From Chamaelirium japonicum (Eukaryota; Streptophyta; Magnoliopsida; Liliales; Melanthiaceae), in the NCBI GenBank assembly GCA_947650365.1, contig CANTAL010000139.1, positions 124,001-188,000 on the forward strand: a stretch of DNA of 64,000 nt. The letters are read 5' to 3'. The position numbers and the translations under genes were made by a program. A model generated the notes under the pieces. It had not been told where the DNA came from and searched no databases. It was given only the letters and a program-made list of their open reading frames with translations. Below, piece after piece: positions 12,968 through 27,100 of the stretch (its first letter is position 1; each line of letters opens with the position of its first letter).

Positions 12968-14778
12968 ACGATCCAATCTAATTCAATCGTCCGATCCATT
13001 CTAATTCATTCGCATGAATGTATCCCTTCTAATTCATTCGTACAATCCATTCTATTTCATTCGTACGATCCATTCTTACTCATTCGTATGATCCATTCTA
13101 ATTCATTCGTATGATCCATTCTAATTCATTCGTACGATCCATTCAAATTCATTCGTACGATCCATTCTAATTCATTCGCACAATCCATTCTAATTCATTC
13201 ATACGATCCATTCTAATTCATTTATACGATCCATTCTAATTCATTCCTACAATCCATTCTAATTCATTCGCCCGATCCATTCTAATTCATTCATACGATC
13301 CATTCTATTCGAATGGATCATGCGATCCATTCGAATTCATTCGCACGATCCATTCTAATTCATTCATACGATCCTTTCTAATTCATTCATACAATGCATT
13401 CTAATTCTTTCGCACGATCCATTCTAATTCATTCATACGATCCATTCTAATTCATTCGTACGATCCATTCTAATTCACTCATACGATCCATTCTAATACA
13501 TTCATACGATCCATTCTAATTCATTTACACGAATATATCCATTCTAATTCATTCATACGATCCATTCTAATTCCTTCGTACGATCCATTCTAATTCATTC
13601 GTACGATCTATTCTAATTCATTCGTACGATCCATTCTAATTCATTCGTACGATCCATTCTAATTCCTTCGTACGATCCATTCTAATTCATTCGTATGATC
13701 CATTCTAATTCATTCATACAATCCATTCTAATTCTTTCACACGATCCATTCTAATTCATTCGTACGATCCATTCTAATTCATTCGTGCAATCCATTATAT
13801 TTCATTCGTACGATCCATTCTTACTCATTCGTACGATCCATTCTAATTCATTTGTACGATCCATTCTAATTCATTCATACGATCTATTCTAATTCATTCA
13901 TACAATCCATTCTAATTCTTTCACACGATCCATTCTAATTCATTCGTACGATCCATTCTAATTCATTCGCACAATCCATTCTATTTCATTCGTACGATCC
14001 ATTCTTACTCATTGGTACGATCCATTCTAATTCATTCGCACGAATGTATCCATTCTAATTCATTCGTACGAATCCATTCTAATTCATTCGTACAATCTAT
14101 TCTATTTCATTCGTACGATCCATTCTTACTCATTCGTATGATCCATTCTAATTCATTCGGACGAATGTATCCATTCTAATTTATTCGTACGATCCATTCT
14201 AATTCATTCGTACGATCCATTCTAATTCATTCGTCCGATCCATTCTAATTCATTCGCACGAATGTATCCATTCTAATTCATTCGTACGATCCATTCTAAT
14301 TCATTTGTACGATCCAATCTAATTCATTCGTAAGATCCATTCTAATTCATTTATACGATCCATTCTAATTCATTCGTACGATCCATTCTAATTCATTCGC
14401 ACGAATGTATCCATTCTAGTTCATTCGTACGATCCATTCTAATTCATTCGAACGATCCATTCTAATTCATTCGCACGATCCATTCTAATTCATTCGTACG
14501 ATCCATTCTAATTCATTCATACGATCCATTCTAATTCATTCGTACGATCCATTCTAATTCATTCGCACAAATATATCCATTCTAATTCATTCGTACGATC
14601 CATTCTAATTTATTCGCACGATCCATTCTAATTCATTCGTACGATCCATTCTAATTCTTTCACACGATCCATTCTAATTCATTCGTACGATCCATTCTAA
14701 TTCATTCGCACGATCCATTCTAATTCATTCGTACGATCCATTCTAATTCATTCATACGATCCATTCTAATTCATTCGT
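12968..14778 (-). repeat. satellite block R8
   Basis: Holds the third micro-inversion (13297-13319) and two R series with GTAAG and CTAGTTC variants. It ends at CATTCGTACAAATG, a one-mismatch version of the R-to-F dyad. Confidence 0.95.
13297..13319. repeat. micro-inversion hairpin (copy 3)
   Basis: Same 23-bp structure, 4447 bp downstream of copy 2. Confidence 0.92.
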
Positions 14779-15352
14779 ACAAATGAATTAGAATGGATAC
14801 ATTTGTGCGAATGAATTAGAATGGATCGTATGAATGAATTAGAATGGATCGTACGAATGAATTAGAATGGATCGTACGAATGAATTAGAATGGATCGTAC
14901 GAATGAACTAGAATGGATACATTCGTGCGAATGAATTAGAATGAATCATACGAATGAATTAGAATGGATCGTATGAATTAATTAGAATGGATCTTACGAA
15001 TGAATTAGAATGGATCGTACGAATGAATTAGAATGGATCGTACGAATGAATTAGAATGGATACATTCGTGCGAATGAATTAGAATGGATCGGACGAATGA
15101 ATTAGAATGGATCGTACGAATGAATTAGAATGGATCGTACGAATAAATTAGAATGGATACATTCGTCCGAATGAATTAGAATGGATCATACGAATGAGTA
15201 AGAATGGATCGTATGAATGAAATAGAATAGATTGCACGAATGAATTAGAATGGATCCAACGAATGAATTAGAATGGATCGTGTGAAAGAATTAGAATGGA
15301 TTGTATGAATGAATTAGAATGTATTATATGAATGAATTAGAATGGATCGTGC
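14779..15352 (+). repeat. satellite block F8
   Basis: Carries the alternative higher-order ending (AATAAATTAG, CATTCGTCCG, GAGTAAG, GTGTGAAAG) rather than the TCAAAT/ACCTTTGTGC ending. Confidence 0.95.
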
Positions 15353-15385
15353 GAATGAATTCGAATGGATCGTACGAATTCATTC
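15353..15385. repeat. EcoRI-type hairpin switch, loop D-N (inverted)
   Basis: Arms 15353-15363 and 15375-15385 as elsewhere, but the loop 15364-15374 reads AATGGATCGTA, the reverse complement of the usual loop. Flanks are swapped too: the GTGCG monomer lies on the F side. Confidence 0.93.
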
Positions 15386-15614
15386 TAATTTATTCATACA
15401 ATCCATTCTAATTTTTTCACATGATCTATTCTAATTCATTCGTAGGATCCATTCTAATTCATTCGTACAATCTATTCTATTTCATTCGTACGATCCATTC
15501 TTACTCATTCGTATGATTCATTCTAATTCATTCGCACGAATGTATCCATTCTAATTCATTCATACAATCCATTCTAATTCATTCCGTACGATCCATTCTA
15601 ATTCATTCGTACGA
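15386..15614 (-). repeat. satellite block R9
   Basis: Short R block from the inverted hairpin to the CGATCG palindrome centre at 15614/15615. Confidence 0.95.
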
Positions 15615-15642
15615 TCGTACGAATGAATTAGAATGGATCGTA
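15587..15642. repeat. 56-bp perfect palindrome, R-to-F switch
   Basis: Two 28-bp arms meet without spacer at ACGA|TCGT. Base 15643 is A where C would extend it. Confidence 0.92.
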
Positions 15643-15672
15643 AGAATTAGAATGGATTGTATGAATGAATTA
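15615..15672 (+). repeat. satellite block F9, tiny
   Basis: Fewer than three monomers of F between a palindrome and a hairpin. It includes a truncated monomer (CGTAAGAATTAG). Confidence 0.93.
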
Positions 15673-15705
15673 GAATGAATTCGTACGATCCATTCGAATA
15701 CATTC
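15673..15705. repeat. EcoRI-type hairpin switch, loop N-D
   Basis: Left arm 15673-15683, loop 15684-15694, right arm CGAATACATTC 15695-15705 with one mismatch that destroys its EcoRI site. Confidence 0.9.
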
Positions 15706-16190
15706 GCACGATCCATTCTAATTCATTCATACGATCCATTCTAATTCATTCATACAATCCATTCTAATTCTTTCACACGATCCATTCTAATTCATTCGTA
15801 GGATCCATTCTAATTCATTCGTACAATCTATTCTAATACATTCGTACGATCCATTCTAATTCATTCGCATGAATGTAACAATTCTAATTCATTCATTTGA
15901 TCCATTCTAATTCATTCGTACGATCCATTCTAATTCATTCGTCCGATCCATTCTAATTCATTCGTACGAATGTATCCATTCTAATTCATTCGTACGATCC
16001 ATTCTTATTCATTCGTACGATCCATTCTAATTCATTCGTAAGATCCATTCTAATTCATTCGTACGATCCATTCTAATTCATTCGTACGATCCATTCTAAT
16101 TCATTCGCACGATCCATTCTAATTCATTCGTACGATCAATTCTAATTCATTCGCACGAATGTATCCATTCTAATTCATTCGTACGATCCT
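15706..16190 (-). repeat. satellite block R10
   Basis: Contains GTAAG, GTCCG and GTACGAATGTATCC variants. It ends in an abrupt GATCCT / GAATTAG join at 16190/16191. Confidence 0.95.
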
Positions 16191-16356
16191 GAATTAGAAT
16201 GGATCGTACGAATGAATTAGAATGGATACCTTTGTGCATATGAATTAGAATGGATCGTATGAATGAATTAGAATGGATCATATTAATGAATTATAATGGA
16301 TCGTACGAATGAATTAGAATGGATAGATTCGTGCGAATGAATTAGAATGGATCGTG
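16191..16356 (+). repeat. satellite block F10
   Basis: Short. Contains ACCTTTGTGCATATG and CATATTAATG. It switches to R at GTGCAC, 16354-16359. Confidence 0.94.
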
Positions 16357-17299
16357 CACGAATGTATCCATTCTAATTCATTCGTACGATCCATTCTAAT
16401 TCATTAATATGATCCATTCTAATTCATTCGTACGATCCATTCTAATTCATATGCACAAAGGTATCCATTCTAATCCATTCGAAGGATCCATTCTAATCCA
16501 TTCGTACGATCCATTCTAATTCATTCGTACGATCCATTCTAATTCATTCGCTCGAATGTATCCATTCTAATCCATTCGTACGATCTATTCTAATCCATTC
16601 GTACGATCCATTCTAATTCATTAGCATGAATGTAACCATTCTAATTCATTCATTTGATCCATTCTAATTCATTCGTACGATCCATTCTAATTCATTCGTC
16701 CGATCCATTCTAATTCATTCGCACGAATGTATCCATTCTAATTCATTCGTACGATCCATTCTAATTCATTCGCTCGAATGTATCCATTCTAATCCATTCG
16801 TACGATCCATTCTAATCCATTCGTACGATCCATTCTAATTCATTCGCATGAATGTAACCATTCTAATTCATTCATTTGATCCATTCTAATTCATTCGTAT
16901 GATCCATTCTAATTCATTCGTCCAATCAATTCTAATTCATTCGCACGAATGTATCCATTCTAATTCATTCGCACGATCCATTCTAATTCATTCGTACGAT
17001 CCATTCTAATTCATTCATACGATCCATTCTAATTCATTCGTAGGATCCATTCTAATTCATTCGTACAATCTATTCTATTTCATTCGTACGATCCATTCTT
17101 ACTCATTCGTATGTTCCATTCTAATTCATTCGGACGAATGTATCCATTCTAATTTATTCGTACGATCCATTCTAATTCATTCGTACGATCCATTCTTACT
17201 CATTCGTACGATCCATTCTAATTCCTTCGTACGATCCATTCTAATTCATTCGCACAATCCATTCTAATTCTTTCATACAATCCATTCTAATTCTTTCGT
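16357..17299 (-). repeat. satellite block R11
   Basis: Rich in TAATCCATTCG variants and CTCGAATG 28-mers. The left edge of the 11.5-kb duplication lies at about 16501. It switches to F at CTTTCGTGCGAATG. Confidence 0.95.
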
Positions 17300-19145
17300 G
17301 CGAATGAATTAGAATGGATACCTTTGTGCATATGAATTAGAATGGATCGTACGAATGAATTAGAATGGATCATATTAATGAATTTGAATGGATCGTACGA
17401 ATGAATTAGAATGGATACATTCGTGCGAAAGAATTAGAATGGATCGTGCGAATCAATTAGACTGGATCGTGCGAATGAATAAGAATAGATCATACGAATG
17501 AATTAGAATGGATCGTACGAATTAATTAAAATGGATACATTCGTACGAATGAATTAGAATGGATTGTATGAATGAATTAGAATGGATCGTACGAATGAAT
17601 TAGAATGGATCATACGAATTAATTAGAAAGGATCGTACGAATGAATTAGAATGGATCGTACGAATGAATTAGAATGGATCGTGCGAATGAATTAGAATGG
17701 ATCGTACGAATGATTTAGAATGGATATATTTGTGCGAATGAATTAGAATGGATCGTACGAATGCATTAGAATGGATCGTATGAATGAATTAGAATGGATC
17801 GTACGAATGAATTAGAATGGATCGTGCGAATGAATTAGAATGGATCGTACGAATGAATTAGAATGGATCGTAGGAAAGAATTAGAATGGATCGTACGAAT
17901 GAATTAGAATGGATCGTGCGAATGAATTAGAATGGATCGTACGAATGAATTAGAATGGATATATTTGTGCGAATGAATTAGAATGGATCGTACGAATGAA
18001 TTAGAATGGATCGTACGAATGAATTAGAATGGATCGTGCGAATGAATTAGAATGGATCGTACGAATGAATTAGAATGGATCGTACGAATGAACTAGAATG
18101 GATACATTCGTGCGAATGAATTAGAATGGATCGTACGAATAAATTAGAATGGATCGTACGAATGAATTAGAATGGATCTGACGAATGAATTAGAATGGAT
18201 CGTATGAATGAATTAGAATGTATCGTACGAATGAATTAGAATGGATACATTCATGCGAATGAATTTGAATGGATCGGACGAATGAATTAGAATGGATCGT
18301 ACGAATGAATTAGAATGGATCGTACGAATGAATTAGAATGGATCGTACGAATAAATTAGAATGGATACATTCGTCCGAATGAATTAGAATGGATCATACG
18401 AATGAGTAAGAATGGATTGTACGAATGAAATAGAATAGATTGTACGAATGAATTAGAATGGATTCGTACGAATGAATTAGAATGGATACATTCGTGCGAA
18501 TGAATTAAAATAGATCGTACCAATGAGTAAGAATGGTTCGTACGAATGAAATAGAATGGATTGTGCGAATGAATTAGAATGGATCGTACGAATGAATTAG
18601 AATGGATCGTGTGAAAGAATTAGAATGGATTGTATGAATGAATTAGAATAGATCGTATGAATGAATTAGAATGGATCGTACGAATGAATTAGAATGGATC
18701 GTACGAATGAATTAGAATGGATCGTACGAATGAATTAGAATGGATACATTCGTGCGAATGAATTAGAATGGATACATTCATGCGAAAGAATTAGAATAGA
18801 TCGTATGAATGAATTAGAATGGATCCTATGAATGAATTAGAATGGATCGTGCGAATGAATTAGAATGGATCGTACGAATGAATTAGAATAGATCGTACGA
18901 ATGAATTAGAATGGATCGTATGAATGAATTAGAATGGATCAAATGAATGAATTAGAATGGTTACATTCATGCGAATGAATTAGAATGGATCGTACGAATG
19001 GATTAGAATGGATCATATGAGTGAATTAGAATGGATACGAAGGAATTAGAATGGATCGTACGAAGGAATTAGAATGGATCATACGAATGAAATAGAATGG
19101 ATCGTACGAAAGAATTAAAATGGATCGTACGAAGGAATTAGAATG
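17300..19145 (+). repeat. satellite block F11
   Basis: Contains ACCTTTGTGCATATG at its start, a unit 1-8 type series near 18.08-18.28 kb and the alternative ending (CATTCGTCCG, GAGTAAG). It ends at the 10-bp palindrome GAATGCATTC (19141-19150). Confidence 0.95.
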
Positions 19146-19594
19146 CATTCGTATGATCCATTCTAATTCATTCGGATGAATGTATCCATTCTAATTTATT
19201 CGTACGATCCATTCTAATTCATTCGTACGATCCATTCTAATTCATTCGTACGATCCATTCTTACTCATTCGTATGATCCATTATAATTCATTCGTACGAT
19301 CCATTCTAATTCATTCGCACAAATGTATCCATTCCATTCGTATGATCCATTCATACGATCCATTCTAATTCATTAGCACGATCCCTTCTAATTCATTCGT
19401 ACGTTCCATTCTAATTCATTCGCACGATCCATTCTAATTCATTCATAGGATCCATTCTAATTCATTCATACGATCTATTCTAATTCTTTCGCACGAATGT
19501 ATCCATTCTAATTCATTCGCACGAATGTATCCATTCTAATTCATTTGTACGATCCATTCTAATTCATTCGTAGGATCCATTCTAATTCATTCGT
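19146..19594 (-). repeat. satellite block R12
   Basis: Starts after GAATGCATTC. It contains a truncated CATTCCATTCG join near 19330 and ends at TCGTACAATGAGTAAG. Confidence 0.95.
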
Positions 19595-19922
19595 ACAATG
19601 AGTAAGAATGGATCGTACGAATAAAATAGAATGGATTGTAAGAATGATTTAGAATGGATATATTCGTGCGAATGAATTAGAATGGATTGTGCGAATGAAT
19701 TAGAATGGATCGTACGAATGAATTAGAATGGATCGTGTGAAAGAATTAGAATGGATTGTATGAATGAATTAGTATAGATCGTATGAATGAATTAGAATGG
19801 ATCGTATGAGTGAATTAGAATGGATACGAAGGAATTAGAATGGATCGTACGAAGGAATTAGAATGGATCATACGAATGAATTAGAATGGATCGTGCTAAT
19901 GAATTAGAATTGATCGAACGAA
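19595..19922 (+). repeat. satellite block F12
   Basis: Holds two abrupt GGATACGAAGGAATTAG monomers (one near 19.82 kb). It ends at a GAATTC-centred switch (19922/19923). Confidence 0.94.
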
Positions 19923-20446
19923 TTCATTCTAATTCATTCATACAATCCATTCTAAGTCTTTCACACGATCCATTCTAATTCATTCGTACGATCCATTCTT
20001 ACTCATTGGTACGATCCATTCTAATTCATTCGCACGAATGTATCCATTCTAATTCATTCGTACGAATCCATTCTAATTCATTCGTACGATCCATTCTAAT
20101 ACATTCATACGATCCTTTCTAATTTATTTGCACGAATATATCCATTCTAATTCATTCGTATGATCCATTCTAATTCCTTCGTACGATCCATTCTAATTCA
20201 TTCGTACGATCTATTCTAATTCATTCGTACGATCCATTCTAATTCATTCGTACGATCCATTATAATTCCTTCGTACGATCCATTCTAATTCATTCGCACG
20301 AATGTATCCATTCTAGTTCATTCGTACGATCCATTCTAATTTATTCGTACGATCCATTCTAATTCATTCATACGATCTATTCTAATTCATTCATACAATC
20401 CATTCTAATTCTTTCATTCGTACGATCCATTCTAATTCATTCACAC
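19923..20446 (-). repeat. satellite block R13
   Basis: Ends at a CACGTG-centred R-to-F switch, 20444-20449, a class seen only here and at its duplicate 31952-31957. Confidence 0.94.
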
Positions 20447-20761
20447 GTGCAAATGAATTAGAATGGATCGTATGAATGTATTAGAATGGATCGTGCGAAT
20501 GAATTAGAATGGATCGTACGAATGAATTAGAATGGATTGTATGAATGAATTAGAATGGATCTTACGAATGAATTAGAATAGATCGTGCGAATGAATTAGC
20601 ATGAATCGTACGAATGTATTAGAATAGATCGTACGAATGAATGAATTAGAATAGATCGTATGAATGAATTAGAATGGATCGTACGAATGAATTAATGGAT
20701 TAGAATGGATACCTTTGTGCAGAATGGATCGTACGAATGAATTAGAATGGATACATTCGTG
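20447..20761 (+). repeat. satellite block F13
   Basis: Contains a 4-bp slip (GAATGAATGAATTAG near 20636) and a truncated AATTAATGGATTAG monomer at 20690. It switches to R at GTGCAC, 20759-20764. Confidence 0.94.
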
Positions 20762-21106
20762 CACGATCCATTCTAATTCATTCGCACGAATGTATCCATT
20801 CTAATTCACTCATACGATCCATTCTAATTCATTTAATTGATCCATTCTAATTCATTCGTACGATCCATTCTAATTCATTCGTCCGATCCATTCTAATTCA
20901 TTCGCACGAATGTATCCATTCTAATTCATTCGTACGATCCATTCTAATTCATTCGTACGATCCATTCTAATTCATTCGTAAGATCCATTCTAATTCATTC
21001 GTACGATCCATTCTAATTCATTCGTACGCTCCATTCTAATTCATTCGCACGAATGTATCCATTCTAGTTCATTCGTATGATCCATTCAAATTCATTCGTA
21101 CGATCC
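20762..21106 (-). repeat. satellite block R14
   Basis: R copy of the GTCCG, 28-mer, GTAAG, CTAGTTC series. It ends in the overlap GATCCGTACGAATG. Confidence 0.94.
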
Positions 21107-22241
21107 GTACGAATGAAATATAATGGATTGTACGAATGAATTAGAATGGATCGTGCGAATGAATTTGAATGGATCGTATGAATGAATTAGAATGGATCGT
21201 GCTAATGAATTAGAATTGATCTTACGAATGAATTAGAATGGATCGTGCGAATGAATTAGAATGGATCGTACGAATGAATTAGAATGGATACATTCGTGCG
21301 AATGAATTAGAATGGATACATTCGTGCGAAAGAATTAGAATAGATCGTATGAATGAATTAGAATGGATCCTATGAATGAATTAGAATGGATCGTGCGAAT
21401 GAATTAGAATGGATCGTACGAATGAATAAGAATGGATCGTGCTAATGAATTAGAATTGATCAAACGAATGAATTAGCATGGATTGTATGAATGAATTAGA
21501 ATGGATCGGACGAATGAATTAGAATGGATCGTACGAATGAACTAGAATGGATATATTCGTGCAAATGAATTAGAATGGATCGTATGAATGTATTAGAATG
21601 GATCGTATGAGTGAATTAGAATGGATCGTACGAATGAATTAGAATGGATCGTATGAATGAATTAGAATGGATACATTCGTGTGAATGAATTAGAATGGAT
21701 CGTATGAATGAATTAGTATAGATTTTGTGAATGAATTAGAACTGATCGTACGAATGAATTAGAATGGATACATTCGTGCGAATGAATTAGAATGGATTGT
21801 ATGAATGAATTAGAATGGATCCTATGAATGAATTAGAATGGATCGTACGAAAGAATTAGAATGGATACATTCGTGCGAATGAATTAGAATTGATCGTACG
21901 AATGAATTAGAATGGATCGTGCGAATGAATTAGAATGGATCATACGAATGAATTAGAATGGATACATTCGTGCGAATGAATTAGAATGGATACATTCGTG
22001 CGAAAGAATTAGAATAGATCGTATGAATGAATTAGAATGGATCCTATGAATAAATTAGAATGGATCGTGTGAATGAATTAGAATGGATCGTACGAATGAA
22101 TTAGAAAGGATCGTGCTAATGAATTAGAATTGATCGAACGAATGAATTAGCATGGATCATGCTAATGAATTAGAATGGAACGTACAAATGAATTAGAATG
22201 GATCGTGTGAAAGAATTAGAATGGATTGTATGAAGGAATTA
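21107..22241 (+). repeat. satellite block F14
   Basis: Contains GATTTTGTG, CCTATG, TAGCATGG and GTGTGAAAG markers preceding a hairpin switch. Confidence 0.95.
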
Positions 22242-22274
22242 GAATGAATTCGTATGATCCATTCGAATTCATTC
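22242..22274. repeat. EcoRI-type hairpin switch, loop N-D
   Basis: Perfect arms 22242-22252 and 22264-22274, loop TATGATCCATT 22253-22263. Confidence 0.94.
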
Positions 22275-22676
22275 GCACGATCCATTCTAATTCATTCATA
22301 TGATCCATTCTAATTCATTCATACAATCCATTCTAATTCTTTCACACGATCCATTCTAATTCATTCGTAGGATCCATTCTAATACATTCGTATAATCTAT
22401 TCTGTTTCATTCGTACGATCCATTCTTACTCATTCGTATGATCCATTCTAATTCATTCGGACGAATGTATCCATTCTAATTTATTCGTACGATCCATTCT
22501 AATTCATTCGTACGATCCATTCTAATTCATCCGTACGATCCATTCTTACTCATTCGTATGATCCATTCTAATTCATTCGTATGATCCATTCTAATTCATT
22601 CATACGATCCATTCTAATTCATTCGCACAATCTATTCTAATTCATTCGTACGATCCATTCTAATTCATTCGTACGA
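22275..22676 (-). repeat. satellite block R15
   Basis: Runs from the hairpin to the centre of the 60-bp palindrome. Confidence 0.95.
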
Positions 22677-22706
22677 TCGTACGAATGAATTAGAATGGAT
22701 CGTACG
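22647..22706. repeat. 60-bp perfect palindrome, R-to-F switch
   Basis: Two 30-bp arms with no spacer, centred 22676/22677 on CGATCG (a PvuI site that ordinary monomers lack). The next outward pair (T against G) does not match. Confidence 0.95.
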
Positions 22707-23431
22707 GAATGAATTAGAATGGATTGTATGAATGAATTAGAATGGATACATTCGTGCGAATGAATTAGAATGGATCATACGAATGAGTAAGAATGGATCG
22801 TACAAATGAAATAGAATGGATTGTACGAATGAATTAGAATGGATCGTACAAATGAATTAGAATGGATCGTACGAATGAATTAGAATATATCATACGAATG
22901 AGTAAGAATGGATCGTACAAATGAAATAGAATGGATTGTACGAATGAATTAGAATGGATCGTACGAATGAATTAGAATGGATCGTGTGAAAGAATTACAA
23001 TGCATTGTATGAATGAAATAGAATGGATCGTATGAATAAATTAGAATGGATCGTGCGAATGAATTCGAATGAATCGCATGATCGATTCGAATAGAATGGA
23101 TCGTATGAATGAATTAGAATGGATCGGGCGAATGAATTAGAATGGATTGTAGGAATGAATTAGAATGGATCGTATGAATGAATTAGAATGGATCGTATGA
23201 ATGAATTAGAATGGATCGTGCGAATGAATTAGAATGGATCGTACGAATGAATTAGAATGGATCGTACGAATGAATTAGAATGGATCATACAAATGAATTA
23301 GAATGGATCATACGAATGAGTAAGAATGAATCGTATGAATGAAATAGAATGGATTGTACGAATGAATTCGAATGGATACATTCATGCGAATGAATTAGAA
23401 TGGATCGGACGATTGAATTAGAATGGATCGT
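22677..23431 (+). repeat. satellite block F15
   Basis: Contains a short R patch near 23078-23092 (CGCATGATCGATTCGAAT) following GAATGAATTCG, an abortive hairpin-like switch. It ends at GATCGT / ATGATTCATTC. Confidence 0.94.
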
Positions 23432-24131
23432 ATGATTCATTCTAATTCATTCGTACGATCCATTCTAATACATTCGTACGATTCATGCTAATTCATTCGC
23501 ACGATCCATTCAAATTCATTCGTACGATCCATTCTTATTCATTCATACGATCCATTCTAATTCATTCGCACAATCCATTCTAATTCATTCGTACAATCCA
23601 TTCTAATTCATTCGTATGATCCATTCTAACTCATTCGGTGGATCTATTCTAATTCATTCGTACGATCCATTCTAATTCATTCCCACGATCCATTCTAATT
23701 TATTCGTACGATCCATTCTAATTCATTCATACGATTTATTCTAATTCATTCGCAAGAATGTAACCATTCTAATTCATTCATACGATTCATTCTAATTCAT
23801 TCGTATGAGCTATTTTAATTCATTCGTACGATCCATTCTAATTCATTCGTACGATCCATTGTAATTCATTCATACAATCCATTTAGATTCATTCGCACAA
23901 ATGTATCCATTCAAATTCATTCGTACGATCCAGTCTAATTCATTCGTACGATCCATTCTAATTCCTTCGTACGATCCATTCTAATTCATTCGTACGATCT
24001 ATTCTAATTCATTAGTACGATCCATTCTAATTCATTCGTACGATCCATTCTAATTCCTTCGTACGATCCATTCTAATTCATTCGTACGATCCATTCTAAT
24101 TCATTCGTACAATCTATTCTAATTCATTCAT
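23432..24131 (-). repeat. satellite block R16
   Basis: Unusually variant-rich (CATTCGGTGG, TATGAGCTATTTTA, CATTTAGATTC). It ends at CATTCATAGGAATGG, an R-to-F join. Confidence 0.94.
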
Positions 24132-27100
24132 AGGAATGGATACATTCGTGTGAATGAATTAGAATGGATCGTACGAATTAGTAAGAATGGATCGTACGAA
24201 TGAAATAGAATGGATTGCACGAATGAATTAGAATGGATCGTACGAATGAATTAGAATGGATCGTGTGAAAGAATTAGAATGGATTGTATGAATGAATTAG
24301 AATGGATCGTACGAATGAATTAGAATGGATCGTACGAAGGAATTAGAATGGATCGTACGAATGAATTAGAATGGATCGTACGAATGAATTAGAATAGATC
24401 GTACGAATGAAATAGAATGGATCATACGAATGAGTAAGAATGGATCGTATGAATGAATTAGATTGGATACATTTGTGCGAATGAATTAGAATGGATCGTA
24501 CGAATGAATTAGAATGGATCGTATGAATGAATTAGAATGGATCGTACGAATGAATTAGAATGGATCGTGCGAATGAATTAGAATGGATCGTACGAATGAA
24601 TTAGAATGGATCGTGTGAAAGAATTAGAATGAATCGTACGAATGAATTAGAATGGATCGTGCGAATGAATTAGAATGGATCGTATAAATGCATTAGAATA
24701 GATTTTGTGAATGAATTAGAACTGATCGTACGAATGAATTAGAATGGATCGTACGAATGAATTAGAATGGATACATTTGTGCGAATGAATTAGAATGGAT
24801 CGTACGAATGAATTAGAATAGATCGTATGAATGAATTAGAATGGATACATTTGTGCGAATGAATTAGAATGGATCGTGCGAATCCATTAGACAGGATCGT
24901 GCGAATGAATAAGAATGGATCATACGAATGAATTAGAATGGATCGTACGAATTAATTAGAATGGATACATTCGTGCGAATGAATTAGAATGGATTGTATG
25001 AATGAATTAGAATGGATCGTACGAATGAATTAGAATGGATCATACGAATTAATTAGAATGGATCGTACGAATGAATTAGTATGGATCGTACGAATGAATT
25101 AGAATGGATCGTACGAATGAACTAGAATGGATCGTTCGAATGAAATAGAATAGATTGTACGAATGAATTAGAATGGATTCGTACGAATGAATTAGAATGG
25201 ATACATTCGTGGGAATGAATTAGAATGGATACATTCGTGCGAAAGAATTAGAATAGATCGTATGAATGAATTAGAATGGATCCTATGAATGAATTAGAAT
25301 GGATCGTGCGAATGAATTAGAATGGATCGTACGAATGAATTAGAATGGATCGTGCTAATAAATTAGAATTGATCGAACGAATGAATTAGCATGGATCATG
25401 CTAATGAATTAGAATGGATCGTACGAATGAATTAGAATTGATCAAATGAATGAATTAGAATGGTTACATTCATGCGAATGAATTAGAATGGATCGTACGA
25501 ATGGATTAGAATAGATACATTCGAGCGAATGAATTAGAATGGATCATACGGAATGAATTAGAATGGATTGTATGAATGAATTAGAATGGATCGTGCGAAT
25601 GAATTAGAATGGATCGTACGAATGAATTAGAATGGATCTTACGAATGAATTAGAATGGATCGTACGAATGAGTAAGAATGGATCGTACGTATGAAATAGA
25701 ATGGATTGTACGAATGAATTAGAATGGATTCGTACGAATGAATTAGAATGGATACATTCGTGCGAATGAATTAGAATGGATCATACGATTGAGTAAGAAT
25801 GGATCGTACGAATGAAATAGAATAGATTGTACGAATGAATTAGAATAGATCCTACGAATGAATTAGAATGAATCGTGTGAAAGAATTAGAATGGATTGTA
25901 TGAATGAATTAGAATGGATCGTACGAAAGAATTAGAATGGATCGTACGAATGAATTAGAATGGATACATTCGTGCGAATGAATTAGAATTGATCGTACGA
26001 ATGAATTAGACTGGATCGTGCGAATGAATTAGAATGGATCGTACGAATGAATTAGAATGGATCGTACGAATGAACTAGAATGGATACATTCGTGCGAATG
26101 AATTAGGATGGATCGTACGAATGAATTAGAATGGATCGTACGAATGAATTAGAATGGATCTTACGAATGAATTAGAATGGATCGTACGTATGAATTAGAA
26201 TGGATCGTACGAATGAATTAGAATGGATACATTCGTGCGAATGAATTACAATGGATCGGACGAATGAATTAGAATGGATCGTACGAATGAATTAGAATGG
26301 ATCGTACGAATGAATTAGAATGGATCGTACGAATAAATTAGAATGGATACATTCGTCCGAATGAATTAGAATGGATCATACGAATGAGTAAGAATGGATC
26401 GTACGAATGAAATAGAATGGATCGTACAAATGAACTAGAATGGATACATTCGTGCGAGTGAATTAGAATGGATCGGACGAATGAATTAGAATGGATCGTA
26501 CGAATGAATTAGAATGGATCGTATGAATGAATTGGAATGGATCGTATGAATGAATTAGAATGGATACATTCGTGCGAATGAATTAGAATTGATCGTAGGA
26601 ATGAATTAGAATGGATCGTGCGAATGAATTAGAATGGATCGTACGAATCAATTAGAATGGATCGTATGAATGAACTAGAATGGATACATTCGTGCGAATG
26701 AATTAGAATGGATCGTACGAAAGAATTAGAATGGATCATACGAATGAATTAGAATGGATCTTACGAATGAATTAGAATGGATCGTACGAATGAATTAGAA
26801 TGGATCGTACGAATGAATTAGAATGGATACATTCGTGCGAATGAATTAGAATAGATCGGACAAATGAATTAGAATGGATCGTACGAATGAATTAGAATGG
26901 ATCAAATGAATGAATTAGAATGGTTACATTCATGCGAATGAATTAGAATGGATCGTATGAATGGATTAGAATGGATCATACGAATGAATTAGAATGGATA
27001 CATTCGAGCGAATGAATTAGAATGGATCATACGAATGAATTAGAATGGATCGTACGAATGGATTAGAATGGATCCTACGAATGGATTAGAATGGATACCT

